From NCBI RefSeq assembly GCF_036370855.1, contig NC_088099.1:148137517-148201516 (forward strand): 64,000 bases of DNA. The letters run 5' to 3'. Shown piece by piece: positions 1-13,200 of this stretch. The DNA is from Dromaius novaehollandiae. Its lineage: Eukaryota > Chordata > Aves > Casuariiformes > Dromaiidae. The stretch's first letter is position 1. Each line of letters begins with the position of its first letter. The notes beneath the pieces were generated by a model. It searched no databases. It saw nothing but the letters and a program-made list of their open reading frames with translations, and was not told where the DNA came from. A program made the translations under genes and the position numbers.

Positions 1-249
1 AGCAAATTAAGTCCTTATGTCCTGAGAGAGTTCGCTGACACCAGGCGATCCCTCTCGGATGAACAGCATATTTTATAACGTGCAGATTTATCACCTCGAG
101 CTGAAAGTGGAATTAAAGGTCACCTCATCACCTTCGCACCTCGGTGGCGACAGTCTCAGTGAAGTCCCTGCTAATCTACCTCCTCGGGCTCCTGAGAAAG
201 GCATTTGCTGACAGTAAACCCAGCGAGCACCTCCCCGATTCCTTGTTCA

Positions 250-1250
250 ACACCTCTCCTCCGACGCCGGGGCCGATGCCGGTGCCCCCTCCGCGGCCTG
301 CTCGCGGGCCGCTGCTGCGCAGCGCACCGGCAGGCAACCCGGCACCGAGGCGCAGGCAGCGCCGCAGCGCTCACAGCGCCGGGGGCACCCACGGAGCACA
401 GAAAAGACGCTGCGCGGCTGCCCCGAGCCCCCTCCCGCCGAGCCCCCCCGGTCCATCCCTCTGCGCGCCCGGCAGCGGCAGGGAGGGCGGCCTGCCCCCC
501 ACGGACACGCAGGTGAGGGGCGGGCAGCCGCAGCCGCAGCCGGCGCCCAGCCCCGCTGCCGCCGCGGCCCGGAGCTCCGGCGCAGGCAGCCGCCCCGGCG
601 CGGCCCGCCCCGGCCTCCGCCGCTCATTAGCCGGCGCCGCGGGCAGGGCCGCAGAGAGGCCCGGCCAGACCCGCCCCCGCCGGCCCGCCCCGTTCCTTCC
701 CAGCCCCCTTCCCCTGCGCTGCCGGTGCCGGCCGCCTCCCCGCCGCGCCGCTCCCCGCCGCCAGGGAGGGAGCGCCCGGGCCCTGCGCGCCCCGCCGCAG
801 TCATGGCTGCCGAGGGGGCGGACGAGCGCTCCCCGCTGCTGTCGGCGCCCAGCTCCGGCAATGTCACCCCCACGGCGCCGCCGTATCTACCGGACAGCAG
901 CCCCCGAGGTAAGGCGGCCGTCCTCCCCGCCGGCATCGGCCCTGCGGCGGCCCGGCCTGGTGGGGGGAGCGGAGGGGCGGCTCCCCCCGCGGGCGGGCAG
1001 GCCGCGGGCGGCTCGCCGCAGCTGCGGCGGGGGGCGCGGGCCGCTGGGCGCGTGCAGACCTGGCGCCGGGGGGCGGGGGGGCCCGGCCGGGCGCCATGTC
1101 GCCGCGCCCCCTGGCCCGCTGCCGGGCGCCCCGGCGGGGGTGGCACGGGGCCTCCCCCCCCGCCCGGCCGTGCTGAATCAGGGCTTCGCTCCCGCCCTCG
1201 CTGGCGGAGACGGGTGGCGGCCCCTCGCCTGCGGCGGGGCCGCTTTTCTC
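250..1250. promoter_or_regulatory. PIP4P2: CpG island / PIP4P2 promoter and first exon
   Basis: This stretch is extremely rich in G, C and CpG, with many GGCGGG/CCCGCC Sp1-type boxes, and sits in an otherwise AT-rich region. It contains the PIP4P2 start codon at 803, so it is the likely TATA-less housekeeping promoter. The transcription start cannot be placed from sequence alone. Long open frames in the island are a consequence of high GC and are not genes. Confidence 0.85.
803..908 (+). CDS. PIP4P2: PIP4P2 coding exon 1
   Basis: The start codon lies in the CpG island and encodes 35 residues plus one base, ending at CGA G|gtaagg (phase 1). The N-terminus [16 protein letters not shown] closely follows the human TMEM55A N-terminus and carries the dileucine lysosomal sorting motif. 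Confidence 0.95.
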
Positions 1251-4200
1251 AGATTTGCCTTTTTATTCATTTTTGGCGGCGCGTCGCAGCTCCGGGGGGG
1301 GGGGGGGGGGGGACCGAGAGGGGAGAAGGCTGGGCACCACAGGTACCGCGAAAGGAGCCGGGCACGTCCTGTGCACCACCGGCTGAATTCAAGTACGAAC
1401 TCCTTCTTCTCCTCCTCCTCCTCCTTCTTCTTTTTTCAATAATAAAAAAAAAAGTTGTTCGCAGTTGCAGAGCAAGTTTGAACCAGTCTGGTTATTATAA
1501 CTAACTCGCATGTTGGAGCTTGCAAGGTAATTGTTGGACCTCGGGTCTCCTATTAATTAGAAGTAGGATTTGGGCAGGAGGTACTCGGCTGCGAACAGCC
1601 GGATCCAACGCAGAGCGCTGCAGGGCGCTCGCTGGTCCAGGCGCGATGGGAAGAGTCCGAGCAGAGCAGGCCGGGTATGTGGCACCCCTGCTCCGTCCCC
1701 AGTGCTCACTGGCCCTTCGCGGGTGGTACCTGCCGGTCTGTCCTCATCCTGGCCCCCAAACTCGAGCCGTAGCTCCGTGCAGTACATTACTTGAAGCCCA
1801 AAATACTAGGATGCCCTTGCAAACTGGTTTGAAGGCTATGGGTGTTTTCAGCTTTGTTTCTAAAGCCAATAGTAGTTGCAAATCTGGAATAATAACTTCT
1901 TTTTGTGGTACTAAGCTTCCAGGCTTGCAGCAATTGTCTTTTTGATGACCATTGAGCATTTAGTAGTATAGGGTTATCTTTACTCTAAAAATACAAATTA
2001 GGAGGTAGCAGTATGTAAAAATGGCCAGGTTTATGAAGCCCTAGTTGATGCAATCTTTCTTTTGAGCCAAACTCTTTAAACAAAGCAGAATGGAAAAAAA
2101 AGGGGGGAGGGGCTAAGAATTAAGACTAAATATGATTATTGTGGCTTTGCTAGCGGTAGCCTTTTAAAAGTAAGATTACAGTCCTGCCCTTACTGGCTGT
2201 AGTGTACTTGGTGGTGCTTAAGGATTTTTATGTAGTTGTATAGATTTATTACATATGTAAATAGATATGTGGGTGTGCATTGTTTCTACATAATAACAAT
2301 TTCAAAATAAATTATTTATACATGAAAACACCATAGATGTGACTGCTAAAGGAAATGCTACAAGTGAGCTTCTGTGTGTTTTGAATGACATTTAAACTAA
2401 TGGAAGCTGGGTCTCTGTGCCTTGGTATGAAAATGTACTACTTTTAGTGCTGTAGCTGATGTTGACTATTAACTTACATTTGAATTGCACAAACCGGTAT
2501 CAGAGCGAAAAACAGCAGAGATTAGATTGTTTTTGTTGTTGTTCCCATCAAATTGTGTAAGGTTGCTTTCACTCCTTAAGGTTGTTGTGTGGGGGTTCTT
2601 TGTTTTCCTTTATTTTTTTTTCCCTTTAATTCAGTAATCCACCCTAGTTGAAATTCTCCCATTCAACATTTATATTCTTAGGAATCCTTACTCTGTAACT
2701 GCTACTGTTGTATATGTTTCAATCTATTTTAAAAGTCATTATGTATTTAATAAGTAATGAAAATACATTAGAACAGTGACTAATGTTTGGCCCAAATGCT
2801 CCCTTCAGTTAACAGTTGTTTCCTGTTGTGTCTCTGGTGAATATCTATAACTCATGTTAACTAATTTGGCACAGGTGGTACCTTCTCCCTCAGAGGAGTG
2901 AGGAAGTGAAGTACTTGAGATGAGATGTGGCCTTGTTTTTCAAAAGGGGGGAGGAACCACAGAGCTTTCTTAAATGTCAGACATGCTTTTAGAAGTTTAG
3001 ACTCTTTTGCTTAATCGGTCCTTAAGCAATTGTACCAAGTAGCACTTTGTATTTGCCAGTCTATAAAAATCCCTCCCCCCAATTTTTTCAAAATCCTGTT
3101 TTGCAAAGGTATTGTAGAGACTACGTAGCTCTCGTTGCATTGCTCTGTATCTGTCAGTTATCCTTAGCAGCTCCCTGTCTGTGCAACCTAGACAGCCTTT
3201 TTAGCCGACAGACAGTCTTTATCTCTCTCTGCAGCCCACGTCAGGTCTAGGGAGAAGAGGCATTCTCAAGGGGAAATGAAGTTTACTTTTAAAACCCCTT
3301 TCCACAGCACTTCCCTGTTTATCATTAGCTAACACTGTGGAGCTGCAGGGGTAGAGGAAGGAGGAAGAAACCCTCTGCACTCAAAACTACCGCCCAAATG
3401 TACATTAACAGATTTATCTCCATGCTTGCAGTTATCTACCTTGCCCAGTACATAATCCTGAGCTTTAAATTGGGAAGGCCATGGTTTGGAAGAGGTCATC
3501 TCCTCCTTGCTTGTCAGGCTGCAGTTGAGATCCGGTTGACCCTTTTCAATGTGAGGTGGTGGATGCTTGGATGCTTTTGAACCCTGGTAGTGGCTTGGTG
3601 CCCGTAACAGTGGAGCCAAGGAAGAAAAGATGGCTTGGATGTAGTCCCAAAGCACAATGCTTAAGAAACTTCTCGTGCAAACAAAGGGTGGGACCATTGA
3701 CTCTGCTTCCAGTATAGAGTGATTTTTTAGCTTTCTTGTTCTGCATTATACAGCAAGCTTTTTTATCAACTTCTATTCTCAGTCCTTAACTACCAGTTTC
3801 TGATAGTCCACATTAATGCTGTTTTATGGAGTCCACAGGCAGACAAAAAGAGGCACTGAAATCACTAACTTTCCTTAACTTTCCTTCCCTGCCACCTCCT
3901 CCTCCTGCCTCTTCCCCCCCCCCCCCACAAGACAAAGATTTTTTTCCTTCTTTTTAAACAAAAACAAAACCATCTTCTATATAGGTCCTGTGTCACTTAG
4001 TTTCTCTTTGACCAAGGCAAACTGGATGTAGTTCCCTGTGGTTTTTGCATTTTTGCATATCAAAGAGGAAGAAAGTGTGCAAGCTCTACAAGAGTTTTCT
4101 AAGGTTAAATATGTGATTTCTTCCACAGCATCTCTATCCTGTGAGGGGTGTTGGGGCATGTGAAATTGTAGCTGAGTCAGCTGTACTGAGTGGCAGGGCA

Positions 4201-7200
4201 TTTTGCTACTCTTGCTGATCTAGTTACTGTTCTGCCTCTTGAGAAGAAACAAACTGATAATATAGCTGTAAACTGGAATGTCAGTAGCAGGACATCCAGT
4301 TATCTCATTAAGTTGGTACTGAGACCTGTGGTGTGTAAGTGAGGCTTGCCTACCATCAGTTACATCCAATATGATGGGCCTTTATGAACTGTATTATAGA
4401 TGCTGTATTTAGCTGGAGATTTAAGCTGTCAAGACATACCCAAGTTCATATATGAAGGTTCTTTGAAAGCTGTCAGCATTTTTATTAACATTTTATTTAA
4501 TGAGCAGCAAACAGTAAGAGAATACCTTTATTCTCCTTTTCACCCCCCCAGTATAATTTTATTTAAACTTAACTTTCAGGGGTTTTGCTGGTTTGGTTCT
4601 TGGAATTCCTCTAAATGCAAGTTTTGGTTAAGTTTGAAGGTTGCATGCCAAGATACCTCAGGCTTTCTGTACTGTAGCAAATGTTGTTTGCTGCAGCACC
4701 ACTCTGAAAAGCAGCCATTATTTGCTTGGTATCTTAAACTTGCTGAGAGAGCAGGACAGGAGGAACAGAGAATTTGCTTACCTGGAAGCCAGGCAGTTTC
4801 AGGATGAGGCTGGAAAAGAGACCGTGTGTATGTGTGTGCTCATACACCTTTTTTGACTGATTTTGAAAAACCTAAGAGTTGTCACTTGCAAGTGGAAGTA
4901 GAATCTTTTGCATATCTAGCAATCTGTGTGTACTTGCCAATACATGAAGTATTCCAAGATCATGCACAGCTGAAAGGCTCAGAGGTTTGGTGTTCTTCTT
5001 TTTTGCATTCTAGTACCCTTCAAGATATTTATTGCCTTTTTTTTTTTTTTTTTTCCTAATACAGTTGCCCTATGCCCAGCTGATAGGATTTGAAAACTCA
5101 CCCTTTAAATAGAGGGAACAAAGCAAAGTTCAATTACAGGATAGATAGCAGCCTTTCAGAGAAGAGGCCTGAGAGCTGGGATTGAACTGTAGCAATTTCC
5201 TGACGGAGAATTTGGTATTTAGGCTGCTGGACATGCTCTTTATTTTATGGCTACCTGTTCCTGTAGTTGGAGATTTTACTGTTTGCTCACACCAGAACAG
5301 TTAAGCAGCCTGCTTATGGCCAAAATGAAAAAACCCTTGCAGCAACCTTGACTTTGATGCTCACAGCTAAGAACTGCTGTTTCAATTGTCCAAATTCCAA
5401 AACTGTTTTCTGCAGTTATGGTGATCTAATGGGCTTGCGAATCTTTCCAGTTGCCAAACTTCTTTAAGCTGTCCACCTTTCTGCTTCTGCCTTAGTAAGC
5501 TAAACCCAAGTAATGATCTGGATAGTTTATATGGCAAGCAACAAAGAGAAAGAGCGTTGAACAATACTGCTGCTTTAAAGTTCTGCAATGATTTTTGAAT
5601 CCTAAGGACAGATTGGGTTTCTTGTATCTCTCCAGTATTCTCATTAAAATATAGTGAAGGACTGATGGGTGTTTCTTTATAGATATAAATTTAATACTTG
5701 GGCTTGTCAGCTTTGATAGCAGCTTGTGAATTTTTTTCTACCAGATTCCACTTTTTTCAGTGCTTTTGGTAAACTGAAGGAAGACTAATCTTGTATTGCT
5801 TGTCTGAAGTTTTCATTGGCTTTTTCAATGCAATTACAAAATGGTTTGAGTAGTTCATAGGGTTTTTTTCTGTTCTTTAGACAACTCATTTATAATACTT
5901 TGCAGCTTTGGACTTCAATAAATTGTCTCCTTTGTACCATGTGCTTCTTGCTTGCTTACCTGAGGAACCCTGAGCTTCTTGATGAAGTAAAGCCTGAAGC
6001 TACTACATGACAAATAATTGTGGTAATCACTTTTGGGAGTTTGATACGATGAATTGTTTACGTTCCATGGATTCTAAAACTTAGAAAGATTTTTGAATGT
6101 TTCCTTCCTGGCCTTTCATGGACTCAAGACTGGTGAAGATGAAATCTGCCCTTCTACAGGGGCATTAGGGCATTGCATTTCTCCATTAAGTTGATCTGTT
6201 TTAAGTGACTGAAAACCTCCTTGTGCATTCACGTTTAAGCTTTTGGTCAACAAAAATATTTGGAAGCCTTAAAAGCAGAAGCTCTAAAGGTTGAGCTCAG
6301 CTTCTTTCTTCAAGATAACATAAATTTGTTGCACCTCAAAAAAGAAGCATTTTCTGTCATCTTCCATCAAAAATCTGGCCTGGATTGTTGCAGGATCTGC
6401 TGCATATGCACTCATCTCTGCTCTTTTAAATTTAGAGAGTTTTGGCTTCTGTTAATTATGCAATATATGCACAAATGCTAATTGAGGCTAAATACCTTTG
6501 TCTTTTGGAACTATTTATTTCCATACATTTGCTCCTTAACTTCATAGGACTCTTCTATATTCTTGCAGTACTATTGGGTGCCATGCTGTGCACACTTGTC
6601 TATCTTGTCTAATCTTCCATTTTTTTTTTTTTCAGAAGCCAATTTCTGGTTTCTGCTAATCTTTTTTTGTTTGTTTGTTCTCCTCTTTTCTTTCTAAACT
6701 CCTTAAAAGTTGGTTTAAAAATAAGTAGGGTTGCAGAGATGAGCCTTTCAACTCATTTGCCTTTCTGGGGCAGTTAATGGAGTATTTGTATTGCCGATAT
6801 GCTTTATGTAGAACTAGGACTGATTGTACCATTACATAGTGGTTGTGAGGGAGGGGAAAGTAAGCTTAAATTTGTCTTATATTTATACTAACAACTAACC
6901 TTTTTCTTCAAGGTTGTGGCTTTTAGAGACTATATTTGCTTATGGTGTTTTAGGATCCCCTGTTTGGTTTTTTTCAACTGAGGTTTCATGATCTCTTGCA
7001 GCAGAGCTTCCACCTCCATATACTGCAATTGCAAGTCCAGATGCCAGTGGTGTTCCTGTAATAAACTGCCGTGTGTGCCAATCACTCATCAATTTGGATG
7101 GCAAGCTGCACCAGCATGTTGTTAAGTGCACAGTTTGCAATGAAGCTACGGTAAAAATGGATTTTTAGCATTTTTCTTTTCGTGAAGGGAAGGGGGGAAA

Positions 7201-10200
7201 GGTAGAACTGTATAGTTGGAATTCATGTCCTTACCTACAAAGGATGAGTCACTCACTGACATCCTTACAAAGGATCTGTCAGCACAACTGTTAGTGTGCT
7301 AGCGTGTTCAAGGATTGCTAGCACAAGGATGATCATAAGCATCTAGAATAAATCTTCATATTTTTGAGTTTACTGGTTGAAATGTTTCATTCTGATGCAG
7401 AGGATAAAAAGCAAGGATTTTAAGTAATTAATCCTATGTAAAGAATGGTGAAAGAAATAAAGAATTTAATTACTTTAAGAGTAGAAGAAACAAAAGTGCC
7501 TCACCCATGCATGTTCACCTGGAGCTGTGCTTTCCTCCTGAAATACATTCAATCAATTTATCAGGTTGCTAACAAACCATGGCATGATAACTTTAAAACA
7601 TAGGAATTGTAGGTTCTATTCCACCTACTGCAGTAGCTACAGGCCCTTCTGTTCCCTCCCCTCCCTTTTTAAATCAAGTCTTTAGCTCTTGAGATCCTTG
7701 TAGTTTTTCTACCTGAAAGTTTTGGGATCTGATACCCACAGCTATTTGGAGGCATTTACATGGAAAATAGTGGATTGTAATTTATGGGGGGGGGGGGGGG
7801 GGGGGGGGGGAAGCAACTTTTAAACTGTATCCAAAGAACAGGAAGCCTTAAATCCTGTTAGGATTGTAGGAAAATGTTTTTCACTTAAAAGAGAAGTGAG
7901 AGTAGAGAACTTTCCTTGCCAATATATGTTTCAGGCCAAACAAAGGATTGTATGGCTTTTGAGAACTGTGATTTTCTGTTTAAAAGGAACCGGAAACTTG
8001 ACTCCCAGCTTTGAGGAAGATAATTTCAGTACAGTTTAAAATCAGGTGATAGTTCAGCATATTGTCTGCATATTCTCTTTGTAACTGTGAGACGGACTTT
8101 GGTTCTTTTATTTCTGAATAAAGCTGTTGTACTAGGCAAGGAGGCTTTCCTGATATTTGAACTGTTTTTTGAAAAATATTCTACTGCTTAAGCTTGAAAA
8201 AAGAGCTATACTGAAGACTTGAATTCTTTATTGCTAAAATATGAATTTCAGTTAGTTTGCAGAATCTTTTGTTTGCCAAAGATGTTCTGGTGAGAAAATG
8301 TGTGTTGTCTTTCTCTTTCTTTGGGGGGAGAGAGAAAACTTTCAATTTTGTCCTGACTCTCTGGTTTCCTTATGTAAGAACTGTATTTCTCTGTTAATAT
8401 AAATTTATCATGTAAGTTGTTTTGTTTATACTTTTATGGGGGGGGGGGCGTATGGAAAAAGTGAATTGCTATGACTTCTGATGTGTGTTATGTGGTTTTT
8501 CATTTAGCCAATCAAAAACCCTCCTTCAGGGAAGAAGTATGTTAGATGTCAATGTAATTGTCTCCTTATCTGTAAGGATACATCTCGGAAAATAGGCTGT
8601 CCACGACCAAACTGGTAAGAGTAAATAAGCTGTAAATGCTTTATATCATTTTGTTTAAAGCAATGACACATCATGCATTGAATATTTAAAACTAGAAGAG
8701 ATTCAAGCCTGGGCAGAGCTATGCACGGACACTTACAGAGCATTAGGGAATTACTGCATAGACAGATAGTGGTAGTGTTTTAGATTAACTTACTCAAAGA
8801 GGAAAAACTTAGCTGTTCTGTTATATTTAGTGATAGTCTCAATTGTGTATTTCCCACTTATTAGATATTGTATAAGGAACACACAATATGAGGAGCAATA
8901 GAGAAGAAAACCACTTCTTGCTTTTTGGGGAGTAGCTTTCATAATTTCCTACAGACTTAATTGCTGTAAATACACAGGTTGCTGTCTTTGCCTCATTCAG
9001 AATAAGGATTTCAGAATGAAATGAGAGAAGGGACAATAGGTTGGCTTCATTCCTGTCTTTCGTTCTTTGTTACCCTGAGGTAATATCTCTTCTCTCAATT
9101 CTTTTACTTTAGTTTACACATTTGCTATACCAGAGACAAATGCAACTGCCATAGTGAGCACTCTTACCATGGGGCTTAGAGCATTAAAGATCCCACTGAG
9201 CTAGGAGTAATTTGGTTCTAAGTGGCGCAGCACTACTGGGAGAAGCTGAAGTGAGGGCTGGATCTGCAGATACTTGAGTGGAAGTTCTGCCACATTGTGT
9301 GCTGTAGCCACCAGCCAGTTGGCTTTTCTAGTTCTGGATCATTGCATGAGATTTGGGGCTAGGGGATGGGGAGGACTTTTTGCTAATGCAGTATTGGCAA
9401 AATATCAAAATTGCAAATAACTTTTCAAAAAGTGTTCATGGGATACTTCAGTTGTAATACATGATATGGTTGGTAACCAGGCTGAATCTGAAACTCCTCA
9501 GTTCTAATAAAATGTTTCCTGGAAGTATGTCTCTCTTCAGCAGCTTCCCTAAGATAGCCCATGTATCTGTCTTAGTGGAAGATGAGCAAAATCACAGTAC
9601 TTCGAAGTACAGAGTTGAGGAATATGCCATAAAGGGAAGGCTTCAGCCCAAAGGGAGACCATAGAGGCCACAATTTTTGCTGTATATGGAGAGAGATGCA
9701 GTGCAAATTAAACAATACTTTTAGTTTTACCTTTAGTTCTCTCATACCAGGAAGTCTGATCTTCATTCTGCTCTGAATTACTTCATTTGTGTACTGTCTT
9801 TTTTTTTTATGGACAAATTGTAATTAAATTGGAAACACATTAAACATAAAAATTATTTTTTTTTCCTTAAAGTAAGTTGGTTGTGTTTAGTCAAACCTAG
9901 GTGCTTTTCTTCTTTAATTTGAATGGAACTTTTATTATAAAAATGCAGAGAGGCAATTTACATTGACTCGTTGTTAGCAGTGTGGGAAGAAGCAATATCT
10001 GACTTGGGAAGGAGAACTAGATTATGAAAGAATCCTTACTCTCCTACTTGTTTCCATATAGATGTGTGCATTCCAATACACAGACTTGTTCAGCCTGGAT
10101 ATTAGGATTTTTCCTAAGGTGTTTCTGCCATGTGATTGCAAGCCTTTGATCTCTACAGGGATCTGGTGTGCATGGATGATTTTATGATGAAATAAAATGT

Positions 10201-13200
10201 TTTCAAAGTGGAAAAAGAAAACACAATGAGAGAGACCAAAACTGGATGCATAATCTGCTTAAAAATTAAATTATAATTTAGAAGTGTAACATTTAGTAGC
10301 GACTGACTGAGCTAATTGTCTGAATGCATCATCCTTCCCTTTTGCTAGCTTAATTACATGTATATCTGATGTTCTTAATACAGTAGACGCATCATTACTC
10401 TTGGTCCAGTAATGCTGATTCCAGAAGAGCAGCCAGCTCAGCCTGCCTTGCCAGTTCAACCAGATGGAACTAGAGTTGTATGTGGGCACTGTGGAAATAC
10501 ATTCCTTGTAAGTAAAGTACCAGATTCTCCTTCTCACCTAAGTGTGCTATCACTCAAACTATTGTAAGCGCTTCTAAGGGCATCTCGCCTAACTCTGCAG
10601 TATTGTCAAGAAACTAAAGTTCCACCTGTGTGCACATTGCCATGGATGTATAGTCTGTATTTCACTATCTACACACACATTTTCAAGGAAACTTCCAATG
10701 TTCCTTCCATGTATTGATGGATGACGCTCAGTCAGAGTTATTTCTTAGAGATGTGAGAATGGACAGTACTGGAAAAGGAATTTGTGCTTCTACGTTCTGT
10801 TTTGATTGCAATGATAGTCATGTTTTGCAGTGGCTGAGATGGTACAGGTTCTGCCGTTGCTGTATGGACCCCTGGAAGCTGTTCATCATAGCTCTTTCCA
10901 TTAGCATATCGGTCAGTTGTTATGGGACTGGAGATTTTGGGTTATATCTGAGGCTGAAAGTTTCTTCCCCTTTTGTAGCAAAGAATGCAAAAATACTGTT
11001 GTGCTGCAAGCCATTTTTGCAGCCTTTTACATAAATAAGGGGCTGCCATATTTGAATTTTGTAGTACATAAGAAAGTATATTGGCTTTAAGTTCACCATT
11101 CAGCAGTGCTAGTGTGTGTTTGTTGGGTTTGTTAGTTCTAAGAAATGGCTAACATAAGTGGTACAGCTGATTGACCTGCATAGTCATTAGTGTTGTTATG
11201 TTCCTGATACAAAAGCTTGTAAGATAGATATATATATATATAATATGGGCTCGAGATGACTCAAGTGAGTCTCATGAAAGGAGGCAGAGGTTGTGCTCCA
11301 TGTTGGCTTATATCCACAGTGAGACAAGGGTTTGTTTGTGATGGGTTTTATAATGGAATAGACTTGCTCCTTGAAATCTTACATCACAGTCATGGATCAG
11401 TGAAGTGAAGAATTGCTTAACTACTATAGTAGATGAAGAATGTAGGGAGCAGAAGGTGGCTTCGACACTTTTTTAAGGAGAATAGCAACTTGATTTGTGG
11501 ATTTACATTTAATATTTGAAAAAATATTAGATGCTTGAGAAACATTCTTTCTATTAATTCAGCCCATATATAAACATATATATATTTAATCCTAATATAA
11601 TCCTTGCTGAAGAACAGAAGACTGTAACTACATAACTAGAGAGAGCTGGAGTGGGGTGTGGGGGTGTGGTTGGTTTGTAGGTGTGTGGGTTGTCTTGTTG
11701 GTTTGTTTTTTGTTCTGTTTTTAGCATGTTACAAACTTAGGCACCTGGATAAACACTGTAGTCTGGTACTGAGTCGTACTTTAATTTTGTAACACAATTA
11801 GTATTGTTTAATAGTGCTTTAAAACTGCATGGGCAAAAGCAATACTGTAGAGTTATGGTATAAAGTTTTGATGTGTTCTCTTAACACAAAAGAGCATCTC
11901 TACTACATGGTTTAATCTTAAAAATGTTTTATTAGGAAGAGTCAGTGTTACAAAGTCAAATTCTCCTTACTAAACTCTTGGTCTATCTTTGGGTACTCCC
12001 ATAAGCATGGATGTTTTATGCATCTTAGTTCCTGTATTCTGTTTCTGTAAGTGTAGACTAAGTTAATGCTGTAGTTCACAGTATGAACTTCCTTAGCTGG
12101 GATTCTGCTCTGAAAAGTTAGGATAATATAAGAAAATATATGTAAAGGCTATTTTTTGCCCATAACTACCAGATTGTGTCCTAAGAAGTTAAGTTTTCTA
12201 ACTGGTGTTTGTACATGCGACTTCAGATCCAACAGCTGTGTTAGGGAACTGCACCATGGTGCAGTTGTTCCATGCATTTGGAACTTCATAGACCTGTCTG
12301 CCAGTAAGACTGATTTACAGTTTCATAGTACATTAAAAAGAAATTTTCAATATCTTCACAAAAATATGAAACTTGTATTCTCTTATGCTGAGCTATCAAG
12401 AAAAGAGACCTCTTTCTCACTTTTTTTTGATAGAACTTTGCCACCTAGTAACAGAAAAAGCTAGGAACAAAGTCTTATTAGATTCTGCAAATAAAAATTC
12501 TAATAAGAAAAAGCAGCAAATTGCTTGGGTTTGGAAGTAGGTAGAGAAGCAGCAAAAAATAGAGGAGGTGCTTTAGCCAGTCTAGAAACTCAAGTTTTGT
12601 GAGGGTATTTCTGCAGTTTAGTAACTCTGTGTTATAAAGCAAAAACACAATGCCAGATATATCTCTCAGCAACTCAGTAAGGTATTTCCTTTACTTCACT
12701 TGGCAGTTTAAAAAAAAAAAAAAGCTAAAATAGTTAGGAAGTAAAGCTTTAGATTGTCTTGTTGCTTGTTCTGTCTTGTCTCCTAAGAGTATCTATTTGT
12801 CCACCTCCTCTAAAGGAACTTCAGGCCATATAAAAGCATAATTACGGGCTGGGCTTCCCTTGCCCCTACAGATGTGAGGGATGTTTGTTTTGTTTTTACA
12901 CCCTTGTTCTGAAAGACAACTTTAGTGTTGTCCCCTGATACCGGTTCTTTGTAAATTATCCAAAGCGCACTCATTGCAATGGAGCATCATTAAGTACTAC
13001 TTAAATAACTACTTAAATATGTGGTCTTTTGGACAGGTTTTATGCTAGAATGTTTTGTTTAAATAGTAGACAGAAGATGTAAGCAAATGTAGAAATAACT
13101 TTAGACTGAATTGATGCTATAGCTGAACTATCAATAATTACTGGCATTTTTATTCATTAGATTTTATCTTGGATAACCTGATAGCCTTTTCTGTGTTAAG

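Larger units (their letters stand above)
909..7001 (+). other. PIP4P2: PIP4P2 intron 1
   Basis: A phase-1 intron with donor gtaagg and acceptor ctcttgcag. It holds the rest of the CpG island, a G19 run (1294-1312), a pyrimidine-rich CTT/CTC tract (1401-1437), a C13 run (3914-3926) and a T-rich run near 5038-5054. I see no further exon or recognisable transposon. Confidence 0.85.

Noticed and set aside
247-1146. 299-codon antisense frame in the same CpG island
   Set aside because: Same GC artefact; no splice or homology support.
144-1442. 432-codon open frame across the CpG island
   Set aside because: Pro/Arg/Ala/Gly-rich translation typical of GC-rich DNA read in a non-coding frame; the PIP4P2 first exon uses another frame and a clear donor at 909.
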